The translations under genes and the position numbers were made by a program. From an uncultured Eubacteriales bacterium (lineage in GTDB: Bacteria; Bacillota; Clostridia; Oscillospirales; Oscillospiraceae), in contig UQSF01000006.1 in NCBI GenBank assembly GCA_900543625.1, positions 42,939 through 106,938 of the forward strand: 64,000 bases of DNA, in the 5' to 3' direction. The notes under the pieces were generated by a model that ran no database searches, was not told where the DNA came from, and worked only from the letters and a program-made list of their open reading frames with translations. Below, in pieces: positions 1-8,778 of this stretch (the first letter of the stretch is position 1; each line of letters begins with the position of its first letter).

Positions 1-119
1 GTGGCAGAGACGGAAAAGCACACGTCATCGCGCAGGCGCATCAGGCGCGAGATGACCGTGCTCTTTCCGGTGCCCGAGGGGCCGGAGATCAGGATCAGCT
101 TCCCTGTCTGGTGGTTCAT
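1..119 (-). CDS. gmk: Guanylate kinase, N-terminal part (runs off the window)
   Basis: Phosphorylates GMP to GDP with ATP in the cytoplasm. Only the first 39 codons are present; the gene continues past position 1. The visible part starts MNHQTGKLILISGPSG and holds a P-loop (GPSGTGKST, residues 13-21), the start expected of guanylate kinase. Its ATG overlaps the stop of the RemA-like gene (ATGA), so the two are translationally coupled. The gene order yicC-remA-gmk is the usual Firmicutes arrangement, which supports Gmk over another P-loop kinase. Confidence 0.9.
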   Translation of the reverse strand, partial: MNHQTGKLILISGPSGTGKSTVISRLMRLRDDVCFSVSA

Positions 120-379
120 ATCATATCTCCTCCGGTTTCCGTATCTGTGGCCTCAACACGGGCCTGCACCGCATCCGGCGGCAGCGCCGAGAGCACGGCG
201 TGGCCGGTATCCATGATGAGGACGGCCTGCGTTTTTCGGCCGTAGGTCGCATCGATGAGCATGCCGATCTCCCGGCTGTCCTGCACGATGCGCTTGATGG
301 GGGCGGAATCCGGACTGACGACAGCCAGCAGCCGCTCCGAGGAAACATAGTTTCCGTATCCGATGTTGATGAGTTTCAA
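116..379 (-). CDS. remA: RemA-like DUF370 regulatory protein
   Basis: An 87-residue protein of the DUF370 family. In Bacillus subtilis RemA (89 aa) is a DNA-binding activator of biofilm matrix genes. The opening MKLINIGYGNYVSSERLLAV and the following run of Ser, Pro and Ile-Lys-Arg are typical of the family. It sits between yicC and gmk, a very common context, and shares an ATGA overlap with gmk. Whether it controls the exopolysaccharide operon elsewhere in this window is an inference from the B. subtilis role. Confidence 0.88.
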   Translation of the reverse strand: MKLINIGYGNYVSSERLLAVVSPDSAPIKRIVQDSREIGMLIDATYGRKTQAVLIMDTGHAVLSALPPDAVQARVEATDTETGGDMI

Positions 380-390
380 GTCGCCGCTCC

Positions 391-1269
391 TTACTCGATG
401 TTCTGGATCTGCTCACGGATCTTCTCGATCTCGGACTTGAGATCCACGACCACCTTTGCGATGTCCGCGTTCTGGCACTTGGAGCCAATGGTATTCGCCT
501 CGCGATTAAATTCCTGAATGAGGAAGTCCGCCTTGCGGCCGACCGGCGAGCCGGAGGCAAGCATCTGGCGCAGCTGGGCAATGTGGCTGCGCAGGCGCAC
601 CGTCTCCTCGTCGACAGCGACATGGTCGGCAAAAATGGCGGCCTCGGCAATGATGCGTGCCTCGTCGATATCGGTCGCGGCGAGCACCGCCTCGAGCTTC
701 TGGCGCAGACGCGCCTCATAGGCGGCAGCCGTTTCGGGAGCGGCCGTTTCGACCTGCGCGACGAGCGACTCAATGCGCGCGAGCTTTTCAGCCACGTCCG
801 CACGGAGCTTTTCACCCTCACGCTCACGCATCTGGTCATAATCCGCCAGAGCCTGCTGTGTCAGCTCGATCAGGCCGGAACGGATCTTATCCTGATCCGC
901 CTCCGCTTTTTCCACGGACAGGATGTCCGGAAAACGCATGAGCGACATGAGCGACATGTCGTTTTTCAGATCATAGCGCACGGCGAGCGCGTTGAGCGTG
1001 TCAATATAAGCGCGCAGCAGCGGCTCGTTCACACGCAGGACGGTGTCCTCCGCCTGCGAGGAGTCGATCGTGACGAACACGTCCAGCTTGCCGCGGCTGA
1101 CGTGCTGCTGGATGGTGGATTTGACCGCGTCCTCGGCGAAGAGGAAGTTGCGCGGCATGCGCACGGCAATATCCAAGTAGCGGTTGTTGACGCTCTTGAG
1201 CTCGACCGTAACGCTCAGTCCCTCGACGGTGCCCTTCGCGCCGCCATAGCCGGTCATACTTCTAATCAT
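391..1269 (-). CDS. yicC: YicC family endoribonuclease
   Basis: A 292-residue YicC/YloC protein, close to the usual length of about 290. Family members have been described as endoribonucleases. The N terminus MIRSMTGYGGAKG is the family signature, and the C terminus has the conserved EFNREANTIGSKCQN block followed by an amphipathic helix. The start is preceded by an AAGGG Shine-Dalgarno at suitable distance. It lies 21 bases after the RseC-like gene and 11 before remA, so it is an internal operon gene. Confidence 0.93.
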   Translation of the reverse strand: MIRSMTGYGGAKGTVEGLSVTVELKSVNNRYLDIAVRMPRNFLFAEDAVKSTIQQHVSRGKLDVFVTIDSSQAEDTVLRVNEPLLRAYIDTLNALAVRYDLKNDMSLMSLMRFPDILSVEKAEADQDKIRSGLIELTQQALADYDQMREREGEKLRADVAEKLARIESLVAQVETAAPETAAAYEARLRQKLEAVLAATDIDEARIIAEAAIFADHVAVDEETVRLRSHIAQLRQMLASGSPVGRKADFLIQEFNREANTIGSKCQNADIAKVVVDLKSEIEKIREQIQNIE

Positions 1270-1289
1270 TTGCTCTTACCCTTCTTATC

Positions 1290-1700
1290 TCAAGTCTCCA
1301 GGACCTGAATGATCTCAAATGTAATGGGGCTCGCTTTCTTTCGGCGCTGGTACACGACATTGCACGCCACGCCGAGCGCGAAAAACGCAAAACCAATCAG
1401 CACGCAGCCGCCCTCACCCCAGCCGAGCGCGCTGCCGATGGCATAACCCAGAAACAGGAGCACAAACGGCACCAGATACAGCAGCGCAGCCGCGCCGAGC
1501 ACGTCCGACGTCTTGCTCTCAATGACAACCTTCTGACCCGGCAGCGCCGAAACCTTATTGAGCGCCTCGGCCCGGATACGGCTCTGAAACACGCACGCCT
1601 CGCACGACTCACACGTGCCGCCGCAAGCCGTGCCGCGCTCCACCTCTACCTCCGCCACATGGCGGCTGATCAGTTTGGTCACCACAGCATTCTGCGTCAT
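1290..1700 (-). CDS. SoxR-reducing system protein RseC-like membrane protein
   Basis: A 136-residue protein of the RseC/RnfH-associated family. The N-terminal half is soluble with a Cys cluster (CGGTCESCEACVF). The C-terminal half has two hydrophobic segments, then a basic stretch (YQRRKK) suggesting a cytoplasmic end. RseC relatives usually go with Rnf-type electron transport, but no rnf genes are visible here. I chose the ATG at 1700 because an AGGAGG lies eight bases upstream; an in-frame start at 1727 would lie ahead of that site. Redox function is inferred from family only. Confidence 0.8.
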   Translation of the reverse strand: MTQNAVVTKLISRHVAEVEVERGTACGGTCESCEACVFQSRIRAEALNKVSALPGQKVVIESKTSDVLGAAALLYLVPFVLLFLGYAIGSALGWGEGGCVLIGFAFFALGVACNVVYQRRKKASPITFEIIQVLET

Positions 1701-1704
1701 CGTA

Positions 1705-2955
1705 TCATCCTCCTGTAAAACGCACATTCACGACATACTCTCCGACCGCACCGGCGTTGGAGAAGCCGTCCACATAGATCTTCGCCGGAACAGCGACCGT
1801 GCCGCTCGTGGCCTTATAATTGGTCAGATCCACGACCACGCGCACGTTCTCCGCCGTGATCTGCGAGATCACATCCTCCGGCGCGCGCACGGTCACAGCC
1901 AGCGACGTCGTCATGATCTCAACACTGCGGGTCGTGCCAGTCGTCGTGATATTCGTCGCCGTGATCTTCTCCGTCGCCAGGCCTCGGACAGAGACGCGCA
2001 CCGTCGCCTCCGTAACGCCGCTGAGGTTGCGCAGGTCATTTTCCAGCGGGATCGTGACCGTCTTCTCATACGACGTAGCAAAGCCGGACAGATCGATCGT
2101 CGCAACGACGATCTGATTGAGCTTGCTGAGCACATCCGTGTCGCCGGCGACCTGAATGCTCTTCGGCTCGATATCGACGACGCAGTTTTCCTCTGTCGCT
2201 CCGGCGCCGCCCACAAGTGAGACCTTGAGCGGCAGCTCCTTATTCATCAGCACCGGCATCGACACGCTGACCGTGTCATAGTTGCCGGAAATCTCCTTTG
2301 GCTTGAGCTTATTGCCGTCCTTATCGAGCAGGACATAGGGGCAGTTGGTCGGTGCGATGGACTTATCCAGATCTGTGCGCGTGACATACACACAGATGCT
2401 GTCGACCTCGTCGAGCTCCTCCTGCGGGCCGTAGAGCGTGATGGACGACGGCTCCACCTTGATAGGCTCAGCTGTGTAACCCTCCTTGACGCTGCCGGTA
2501 AAGACACCCTTGACCTCCAGCGTCTTGTTGGCCTCCTGCACGACGGAAAAACTGATGGTCTCTGGCGACTTGCTCAGGACCGTGATGCTGCTCTTGTCGA
2601 CATTGGTCGGATACTGCAGCGAATAGCTCACCTGCATCTCGCGCGCCTGCGAAATGCCGGACACGTCAATGACCGCAGACAGATCCGCAGAGCTGAGATT
2701 TCCGAGCACACGCCGCGTGCCCTTGAGACGCACGGTCACACTGTCGGCGTCGGCATCCGTCACGATCAGGCCGCGCGCGGCGCGCAGATCGTCCGCGCCC
2801 TGATACACGACCTTGACATTGGAAAACGTCTTTTCGATCGTCGTCTCCTCCGTGGACATGATGTACATCCACAGCAGGAACGAGCCCAGCAGCGAAATGA
2901 TGATCCAAAACGCCTTACTGCTGATGATTTTGTTGATTGTCGTCTTTTTTGTCAT
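1705..2955 (-). CDS. cdaR: CdaR, YbbR-domain regulator of the c-di-AMP synthase
   Basis: A 416-residue protein with one N-terminal membrane anchor (about residues 12-31) and a long extracytoplasmic part of repeated YbbR domains, each about 80-90 residues. In Firmicutes CdaR binds and modulates the diadenylate cyclase CdaA. It overlaps the end of cdaA by 41 bases, the standard cdaA-cdaR arrangement. glmM, which often follows, is absent; the next gene is RseC-like. The assignment rests on topology, repeats and position. Confidence 0.92.
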   Translation of the reverse strand: MTKKTTINKIISSKAFWIIISLLGSFLLWMYIMSTEETTIEKTFSNVKVVYQGADDLRAARGLIVTDADADSVTVRLKGTRRVLGNLSSADLSAVIDVSGISQAREMQVSYSLQYPTNVDKSSITVLSKSPETISFSVVQEANKTLEVKGVFTGSVKEGYTAEPIKVEPSSITLYGPQEELDEVDSICVYVTRTDLDKSIAPTNCPYVLLDKDGNKLKPKEISGNYDTVSVSMPVLMNKELPLKVSLVGGAGATEENCVVDIEPKSIQVAGDTDVLSKLNQIVVATIDLSGFATSYEKTVTIPLENDLRNLSGVTEATVRVSVRGLATEKITATNITTTGTTRSVEIMTTSLAVTVRAPEDVISQITAENVRVVVDLTNYKATSGTVAVPAKIYVDGFSNAGAVGEYVVNVRFTGG

Positions 2956-3829
2956 AGCGGTTCTCCCGGCGAAGCGGATTGAGTTTCTTCACGAAATCGA
3001 CAAAAACGTCCCAGCGCCTGCGCTGCTGCTCCTCCTCGGGCAGAAGCTCACTGCGCAGGATCGCCTCAAAGGTCTCTGCGGAAAGGCGGCGCTTGAGCAT
3101 GCCGTCCACAGCGATGGAGATGCCCCCGGTCTCCTCGGAGACGATCACGACCACAGCGTCCGAATGCTCGCTCATGCCGATGCCCGCGCGGTGGCGCGTA
3201 CCGAGATCGGGGCTGAGATTCGTGTTGCTCGTCAGCGGCAGGACACAGCCTGCCGCCGCAATGCGGCCGTCGCGGATCACGACTGCGCCGTCATGAAGCG
3301 GCGCTTTGGGATAGAAAATATTCTTGAGCAGCTCCGCCGTCACATCGGAATTGACGGTCGTGCCGCTGCGCATCTGCTCGTCGAGCGTTACACCGCGCTC
3401 AAAAACGATGAGCGCACCGGTCTTGGTCGATGACAGCTGCGTGCACGCGGCGATCGTCTGCGAGATGACGTTATCCATACCCAGCGTTTCGAGCGGCTTT
3501 GACCCAAAGCTCGGGAACGTTTTGCTGCCCATGCGCTCAAGCAGGCGGCGCAGCTCCGGCTGGAAGATGATCACGAGCGCGATGAGTCCGAGCTCGACCG
3601 TCTTTTGCAGGAGGCGGTTGAACATCGTCAGCTTCAGCACGCCCGAGAGCCAAAGCGCAATCAGGATCAGCAGAATACCGCGCGCAAGACGGAACGAATT
3701 CGTCTTGCGGATGAGCATGATGATATTGTAGATCAGATAAGCGACGATCAGAATATCCACGATGTCCGAAAACCGCATCGTCGACACCAGCATCGTCAGC
3801 TTCGCCCAGAAGGCTGCAAGTTGTGCCAT
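2915..3829 (-). CDS. cdaA: Diadenylate cyclase CdaA (c-di-AMP synthase)
   Basis: Condenses two ATP into cyclic di-AMP, the messenger for potassium, osmotic and cell-wall balance. The 304-residue protein has three N-terminal membrane helices (within residues 20-95) and a DAC domain with both catalytic motifs, DGA at 180-182 and RHR at 212-214. I start it at 3829 because GAGGG sits seven bases upstream; the ATG at 3835 is too close to that site. A promoter lies 66 bases upstream. It heads the operon cdaA-cdaR-rseC-like-yicC-remA-gmk. Confidence 0.95.
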   Translation of the reverse strand: MAQLAAFWAKLTMLVSTMRFSDIVDILIVAYLIYNIIMLIRKTNSFRLARGILLILIALWLSGVLKLTMFNRLLQKTVELGLIALVIIFQPELRRLLERMGSKTFPSFGSKPLETLGMDNVISQTIAACTQLSSTKTGALIVFERGVTLDEQMRSGTTVNSDVTAELLKNIFYPKAPLHDGAVVIRDGRIAAAGCVLPLTSNTNLSPDLGTRHRAGIGMSEHSDAVVVIVSEETGGISIAVDGMLKRRLSAETFEAILRSELLPEEEQQRRRWDVFVDFVKKLNPLRRENRYDKKDDNQQNHQQ

Positions 3830-3894
3830 AAGCATTCCCTCGGCTGTTGGTTTCCGTTTTGCGGGCGCAAAACGCCAATCTTATGAATTATAAT

Positions 3895-3923
3895 ATTATA
3901 CCCTACAAGCCCGTGAATTTCAA
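3895..3923 (-). promoter_or_regulatory. SigmaA-type promoter for cdaA operon
   Basis: On the minus strand TTGAAA (3918-3923) and TATAAT (3895-3900) are 17 bases apart. The -35 box overlaps the last codons of the aminotransferase gene. The leader includes a short hairpin (CGTTTTGCG/CGCAAAACG, about 3856-3875) with no U-run. Confidence 0.75.
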
Positions 3924-5059
3924 TACAAGAATCCGCTTTTGCCTGTACGCAGGATGTCATGAAACGCGCGTGCCGTGTGTGCAATGTCCGCATCCGTCGT
4001 AAACGGCGACAGGCTCAGGCGCACCGTTCCGGTCTCGAGCGTACCCGCAGTGCGGTGCGCGACCGGCGCACAGTGTAGCCCCGCGCGCACGGCAATGCCG
4101 CAGCGTGCAAGCGCCTGCGCCAGCGTCTCGCAGTCCATATCGCGGCAGCGGACAGACAGCACCGCCGTCTGGCAGGATGCATCCGGCGACGCGAACACCT
4201 CCAGCCGCGATTCGGCTCGCAAACGGTCGATCAGGACCTGCGAACGTCTTTGCTCCCGCCGGGCGATATTGTCAACGCCCTGCGCGGACACATAGCGGAT
4301 GCCCGCCAGCAGCCCTGCAATGCCGGGGACGTTGTGCGTGCCCGCCTCAAGCCGGTCGGGCAGCTGCTCCGGCATGGTCTGGAGCATACTTTGCGAACCC
4401 GTGCCGCCATACAGCAGCGGCTCCGGCTGCGCGAAGCACAGCAAAATACCCGTACCCTGCGGACCGAGCAGTCCCTTATGCCCCGGCATGGCGATAAAGG
4501 CCGCGCCGAGCGCGGCAGCATCCAGCGCGACGCAGCCGGCCGCCTGCGATGCGTCCACGATCAGCGGAACGTGCGCCGCAGCGCACAGCTCCGCGATCTC
4601 TTGCACCGGCAGCAGATAGCCGAACACGTTCGACACCATCGTGCACACGGCCGCCTTTGCCCCCGGCAGCGCACGCCGGAAAGCATCGACCGCCGCCGCA
4701 GGATCGAACAGTGGGCTCGCCGCAACGCGCACCTGCGCGCCCAGAGCATGCAGCGGGCGCGTGACGGAGTTGTGCTCATAGCCCGAGATCACGACCGGAT
4801 CTCCGGGCGAAACGAGCGAATGAATGGCAATATTGAGCGCGTGCGTCGCGTTTGCGGTGAACACGACGCGCTCCGGCTCCGGCACATGAAAGAGCGCCGC
4901 AGCCGCCTCCCGGCAGGCAAAGACCGTGTCGGCCGCACGCATGGCGGCACTGTGACCGCCGCGGCCGGGGCTCGCCATCGTGCGTATGGCCATCGACGCT
5001 GCGTGCGCCACCGACGGCGGCTTGAGCAGGCTCGTGGCCGCCGAGTCCAGATAGATCAT
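3920..5059 (-). CDS. Class V aminotransferase, cysteine-desulfurase-like
   Basis: A 379-residue PLP enzyme of the SufS/CsdA-like class. Expected active-site residues are present: His96 (YEHNS), Asp169 and Gln172 (VDASQ), the PLP lysine Lys195 (PGHKG), and a Cys330 in RAGLHCAP where SufS-type enzymes carry the persulfide cysteine. This suggests it removes sulfur, or selenium, from cysteine or selenocysteine. It overlaps the DUF3343 gene upstream by ATGA, so the two are probably coupled. No iscU or sufBCD is nearby, so a role in bulk Fe-S assembly is not supported by context. Confidence 0.88.
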   Translation of the reverse strand: MIYLDSAATSLLKPPSVAHAASMAIRTMASPGRGGHSAAMRAADTVFACREAAAALFHVPEPERVVFTANATHALNIAIHSLVSPGDPVVISGYEHNSVTRPLHALGAQVRVAASPLFDPAAAVDAFRRALPGAKAAVCTMVSNVFGYLLPVQEIAELCAAAHVPLIVDASQAAGCVALDAAALGAAFIAMPGHKGLLGPQGTGILLCFAQPEPLLYGGTGSQSMLQTMPEQLPDRLEAGTHNVPGIAGLLAGIRYVSAQGVDNIARREQRRSQVLIDRLRAESRLEVFASPDASCQTAVLSVRCRDMDCETLAQALARCGIAVRAGLHCAPVAHRTAGTLETGTVRLSLSPFTTDADIAHTARAFHDILRTGKSGFLY

Positions 5060-5316
5060 ACCGTCACCTCCTGGTAAGTGTCATCTTCCAGCAGGCGATA
5101 GATTTTTCCCCGCCGGATCGCTGCGCGGTCCAGGAGCGGCAGTGCACGTTCCAGTTGGGATTCCTTCAGTTTGACGCAATACGTGCATCCGGTTTTGGAG
5201 ACGCTTTGCGGTGCTTTGAGCACGGCGGCAGTGATGCCCGCGCGCTCAAGCACCCGTGACGACCGCTGTGCATAGGTCAGCGACCGGCACAGGATCAGAC
5301 AGTAGCGCTGCATCAT
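5056..5316 (-). CDS. DUF3343, putative Se/S carrier-like protein
   Basis: An 86-residue protein of the DUF3343 family, described in domain databases as a putative selenium/sulfur carrier. The family core VLERAGITAAVLKAPQSVS is followed by cysteines at 44 and 47 (GCTYC), the likely site of a persulfide or selenide. Its stop overlaps the start of the cysteine-desulfurase-like gene, which could supply the sulfur or selenium. No selD or other selenium genes are visible in the window, so the chalcogen is undetermined. Confidence 0.8.
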   Translation of the reverse strand: MMQRYCLILCRSLTYAQRSSRVLERAGITAAVLKAPQSVSKTGCTYCVKLKESQLERALPLLDRAAIRRGKIYRLLEDDTYQEVTV

Positions 5317-5369
5317 GAGCTCCCTCCCACATGGTGATGCACCATTCTATGCGGGAGCGGTGCAGGCGT

Positions 5370-5849
5370 TTACGCCTGTTTTTCGATCAGCACGACCGCG
5401 TGCGCCGCAATGCCCTCGCGCGCGCCGGTAAAGCCAAGTCCCTCCTCGGTCGTCGCCTTGATGCTGATACAGTCCGCGCCGATGTCCAGACACTTGGCCA
5501 GATTGCGGCGCATCTGCGCAATGTGCGGCGCGAGCTTCGGCGCCTGTGCAAGCACCGTGCAGTCAATGTTGCCCACCGTATACCCCTCTGCGCGCAGGCA
5601 CGCCATCACCTCACGCAGCAGCGCCAGACTATCCGCTCCGGCAAATGCGGGGTTATTGTCCGGGAAAAGATGACCGATGTCGCCCATGGCAGCCGCGCCG
5701 AGCAGCGCGTCCATAACGGCGTGTGTGAGCACATCGGCATCCGAGTGACCGAGCAGACCGGTCTCGTGCGGAATGTCCACACCGCCGAGGATGAGCCTGC
5801 GCCCGTGTACGAGGCGGTGCACGTCATATCCGTGTCCAATGCGCATCAT
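5370..5849 (-). CDS. ispF: 2-C-methyl-D-erythritol 2,4-cyclodiphosphate synthase
   Basis: Converts CDP-methylerythritol 2-phosphate to the cyclic diphosphate with release of CMP, the fifth step of the MEP isoprenoid pathway. At 159 residues it is full length. The N-terminal GHGYDVHRL supplies metal ligands Asp9 and His11, GHSDADVLTHA the third histidine, and KATTEEGLGFTGAREG the conserved C-terminal substrate loop. It overlaps ispD by ATGA, a common gene pair. Confidence 0.96.
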   Translation of the reverse strand: MMRIGHGYDVHRLVHGRRLILGGVDIPHETGLLGHSDADVLTHAVMDALLGAAAMGDIGHLFPDNNPAFAGADSLALLREVMACLRAEGYTVGNIDCTVLAQAPKLAPHIAQMRRNLAKCLDIGADCISIKATTEEGLGFTGAREGIAAHAVVLIEKQA

Positions 5850-6571
5850 GCTCTGCCGCGCCTCCTCAGAATGAGCTCAGCGAGCTCGATGTCGATCGGC
5901 GTCGTGATCTTGATGTTCTCCTCCGAGCCCTGCGTCACGACGGGCTTCACGCGCAGCTGCTCGACCGCCGAGCAGTCGTCCGTGATGGCCAGATGCTTGC
6001 GCATGGCGTTGGTAAGCGCAGCCTTGATGAGATCCGCCTGAAACACCTGCGGCGTCTGAATGGCGGAGAGCGTCGAGCGGGCGGGTGTGCCGGTGATGAT
6101 CCCGTCGGCCGTGACCTTGACCGTATCGCGCACCGGGATGCCGGGCGCGGCCGCACGGCTCTTTTGCGCCGCGCAGACGGTATCGGTAATGATCGCATCC
6201 GTCACAAGCGGGCGCGCGGCATCATGGATGCCGATGAGCGTGGCACGGCTGCTCGCTGCCAGAACGCCGGCCAGCGACGACTCGGCGCGCGTCATGCCGC
6301 CGACAACGACCTTGGTCATCTTTGTCAGAGCATAGCGGTCGCGCAGCGCAGCGATCTCCTCGAGGCGCGACGTGCGCGTGACAACGATCAGCTCGTCGAC
6401 CGCGGCACAGTTTTGCATCGCCTGCAGCGAGCGCACAAGCACCGGCACACCGCCGACCTCCATCATCAGTTTGTCACGCCCCATACGTTTGGACGAGCCT
6501 GCCGCCAGTACGACCATCGTGCAAAACGGCTTGCCGCCGAGCTTTGCCCTGATCTTCCCGTAAAGTGCCAT
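5846..6571 (-). CDS. ispD: 2-C-methyl-D-erythritol 4-phosphate cytidylyltransferase
   Basis: Transfers CMP from CTP to methylerythritol 4-phosphate in the MEP pathway. The 241-residue protein carries the nucleotide-binding signature VLAAGSSKRMGRDK at about residues 21-34 and the family's IHDAARPLV motif. AAAGGAG precedes the start. It is first in the ispD-ispF operon, with a promoter at 6628-6656. The leader contains a perfect 10-base palindrome (TATGTACATA, about 6600-6609) of unknown meaning. Confidence 0.95.
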   Translation of the reverse strand: MALYGKIRAKLGGKPFCTMVVLAAGSSKRMGRDKLMMEVGGVPVLVRSLQAMQNCAAVDELIVVTRTSRLEEIAALRDRYALTKMTKVVVGGMTRAESSLAGVLAASSRATLIGIHDAARPLVTDAIITDTVCAAQKSRAAAPGIPVRDTVKVTADGIITGTPARSTLSAIQTPQVFQADLIKAALTNAMRKHLAITDDCSAVEQLRVKPVVTQGSEENIKITTPIDIELAELILRRRGRA

Positions 6572-6627
6572 AGGATCGCTCCTTTCTTTCCGTTGCTGTT
6601 ATGTACATACACAGTTGTTATGGTTTT

Positions 6628-6656
6628 ATTATAATCAGAAACACGCCCCGGCGCAA
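6628..6656 (-). promoter_or_regulatory. SigmaA-type promoter for ispD-ispF
   Basis: Minus strand: TTGCGC (6651-6656), 17-base spacer, TATAAT (6628-6633). It lies directly behind the terminator of the ispH-S1 transcript. Confidence 0.7.
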
Positions 6657-6668
6657 GGTGCGGGCAGC

Positions 6669-6705
6669 AAAAAAGCATCCCTGCACGCGAGTGCAGGGAT
6701 GCTTT
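6669..6705 (-). terminator. Intrinsic terminator after the ispH-S1 gene
   Basis: A 15-base-pair stem (6672-6686 with 6691-6705) with a four-base loop, followed on the minus strand by a U-run. It starts ten bases beyond the ispH-S1 stop. Confidence 0.9.
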
Positions 6706-6714
6706 CAAAACCAA

Positions 6715-8778
6715 TTACTCGTCGACATCGTCGAAGTCGATCTCAGGGATGTTGCCGGTGGCCTCACCGGTAGCAGAGATCTCGTAGACGAGGGCGTCCG
6801 CCTCGGGAGCCATCGGCTTCTTGGCCGGGCGCTCACGCACCGGAGCCGGCTCGGGAGCGGTCAGCGCGCGGATGGACAGGGAGATCTTGTGCTTCTCCTC
6901 GTCGATCGCGGTGATCTTCGCATCGACAATGTCGCCGACGGTGAGCACCTCATCGGGCTTGCCGATGCGGCGGTTGGCGATCTGGGAGATGTGGATCAGG
7001 CCGTCAACGCCGGGCAGCACCTCGGCAAATGCGCCGAAGGGCATGAGCTTGACGATGGTGACCTTCGCCACGTCGCCGACCTGGAAGGTGGACGTGAACT
7101 TGGTCCAGGGGTTGCCGTTGGGGTCCTTGTAGCCGAGGGAGATCTTGTGGTTCTCCGCGTCGAAGCTGATAACGTAGACATCGACCTCGTCGCCGACGGA
7201 CAGCACGTCGGACGGCTGCTTGATGCGGCTCCAGCTCAGCTCGGAGACGTGCACCATGCCGTCAATGCCGCCGATGTCAACGAACGCGCCGTAGGACGTC
7301 AGGGACTTGACAACACCGTGATAGTGCTTGCCGACCTCGATCTCGCTCCAGATCTTCTCGGCGCGCTCGCGGCGCTCCTTCTGGGCGACAGCGCGGATGG
7401 AGCCGACAACGCGCTTACGGCCGCGATTGACCTCGGTGATCTTCAGGCGCACGGTCTGGCCGACGAGCTCGGACATGGCCGCGTCCTTCGGCAGGCCGGA
7501 CTGGGAAGCGGGCACGAACACACGGATGCCCTTGACGGACACAACGATGCCGCCCTTGTTGTCCTCGGTGACCTTGCCTTCAACGATCTCGCCGCTCTCC
7601 TGTGCCTCTTCAATGGCGGCCCAGTTCTTCACGGCGTCCAGACGCTTCTTGGAGAGCATCGCAGTGCCTTCGACATCGTTGACGCGCACAACACTCGCCT
7701 CAATGCTGTCGCCGACGTGCAGGACATCTTCAACCTTGATGCCGTCGTCGGTGAACTCGCTGGTCGGGATGAAGCCGGAATACTTGGTGCCGATATCGAC
7801 ACTGATCTCGGTGGCGGAAATGGCCACGACCGTACCGGTTACCTTTTCTCCATTATATATAGGCTTGAGAGATGCCTCCAGCATTTCATCAAAATTTTCA
7901 GTCTCCATGGGATTTTCTTGAGTCAGGATCTCGTCGCTCATCTTTTGTTTTACCTCCTTAATGATCCATGCAGGCACGGAGGCCCCGGCTGTCAAGCCGA
8001 CCGTATCCGCATGTACGAACGCGCTTGTATCAAGCTGCGCTGCGTTTTCAATAAATTGCACGTTTGCACACGCACTGCAGCAGATCTCGTAGAGATGGCG
8101 GCTGTTTGCACTGTGGCTGCCGCCGACAACGACCATTGCATCGCAGTTGCGGGCCATCTGCGCGGCCTCTGTCTGACGTGTAAACGTAGCACCACATATT
8201 GTATCAAACAATTTGGCGTTTGTACACTCTTTTTTTATAATTTTCTGACATTCCAGCAGTTTTTCTTGCGTTTGGGTCGTCTGGATGACAACAGTCAGCG
8301 GTTTTGCACAGTCGATGGTGCCGTCAGCGATACGCGCGGCGAGCTGTGAGGCGTCATTGACCACAATTGGGGATATGCACCAGCCGCAGATCGCACGCAC
8401 CTCCGGATGGTCGGCAGCTCCGATGATGACCGGCTGCCGCCCCTCAGCGGAAGCCTCCGCCACGATCTCATGGATGCGCTTGACCTTTGGGCAGGTCGCG
8501 TCATACACCGTCGCGCCCGTATGCTGCACGGCCTCAAACTCTGCACGGCTGACGCCGTGGGAACGGATGATGACCGACGCGCCCTGCGGGATCTGCTCCG
8601 GTCCGTCCGCGACCGTGAGCCCCTCTGAGCGCAGGTGCTGCACAACGTCGTCGTTATGGATCAGCTCGCCGAGGCTGTAGCAGTTCGCCTCGGCCGCGAG
8701 CATCTCCTCGGCCATTTTGACCGAGCGGCTGACGCCGAAGCAAAAACCGGCAGACTTGGCGACGCGCAGCTCTCTCAT
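6715..8778 (-). CDS. ispH: IspH (HMBPP reductase) fused to ribosomal protein S1 repeats
   Basis: A 687-residue two-part protein. Residues 1 to about 285 are IspH, the [4Fe-4S] enzyme of the last MEP step; the three cluster cysteines are Cys13 (GFCFG), Cys96 (ATCPKV) and Cys195 (TICGA). From about residue 305 there are four S1 RNA-binding repeats, then a Pro/Ala-rich acidic tail. The fusion is known in Clostridia. I use the ATG at 8778: GGAGG lies seven bases upstream, and it overlaps the cmk stop (ATGA). The S1 part may serve as the organism's ribosomal S1, which is inference. Confidence 0.95.
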   Translation of the reverse strand: MRELRVAKSAGFCFGVSRSVKMAEEMLAAEANCYSLGELIHNDDVVQHLRSEGLTVADGPEQIPQGASVIIRSHGVSRAEFEAVQHTGATVYDATCPKVKRIHEIVAEASAEGRQPVIIGAADHPEVRAICGWCISPIVVNDASQLAARIADGTIDCAKPLTVVIQTTQTQEKLLECQKIIKKECTNAKLFDTICGATFTRQTEAAQMARNCDAMVVVGGSHSANSRHLYEICCSACANVQFIENAAQLDTSAFVHADTVGLTAGASVPAWIIKEVKQKMSDEILTQENPMETENFDEMLEASLKPIYNGEKVTGTVVAISATEISVDIGTKYSGFIPTSEFTDDGIKVEDVLHVGDSIEASVVRVNDVEGTAMLSKKRLDAVKNWAAIEEAQESGEIVEGKVTEDNKGGIVVSVKGIRVFVPASQSGLPKDAAMSELVGQTVRLKITEVNRGRKRVVGSIRAVAQKERRERAEKIWSEIEVGKHYHGVVKSLTSYGAFVDIGGIDGMVHVSELSWSRIKQPSDVLSVGDEVDVYVISFDAENHKISLGYKDPNGNPWTKFTSTFQVGDVAKVTIVKLMPFGAFAEVLPGVDGLIHISQIANRRIGKPDEVLTVGDIVDAKITAIDEEKHKISLSIRALTAPEPAPVRERPAKKPMAPEADALVYEISATGEATGNIPEIDFDDVDE

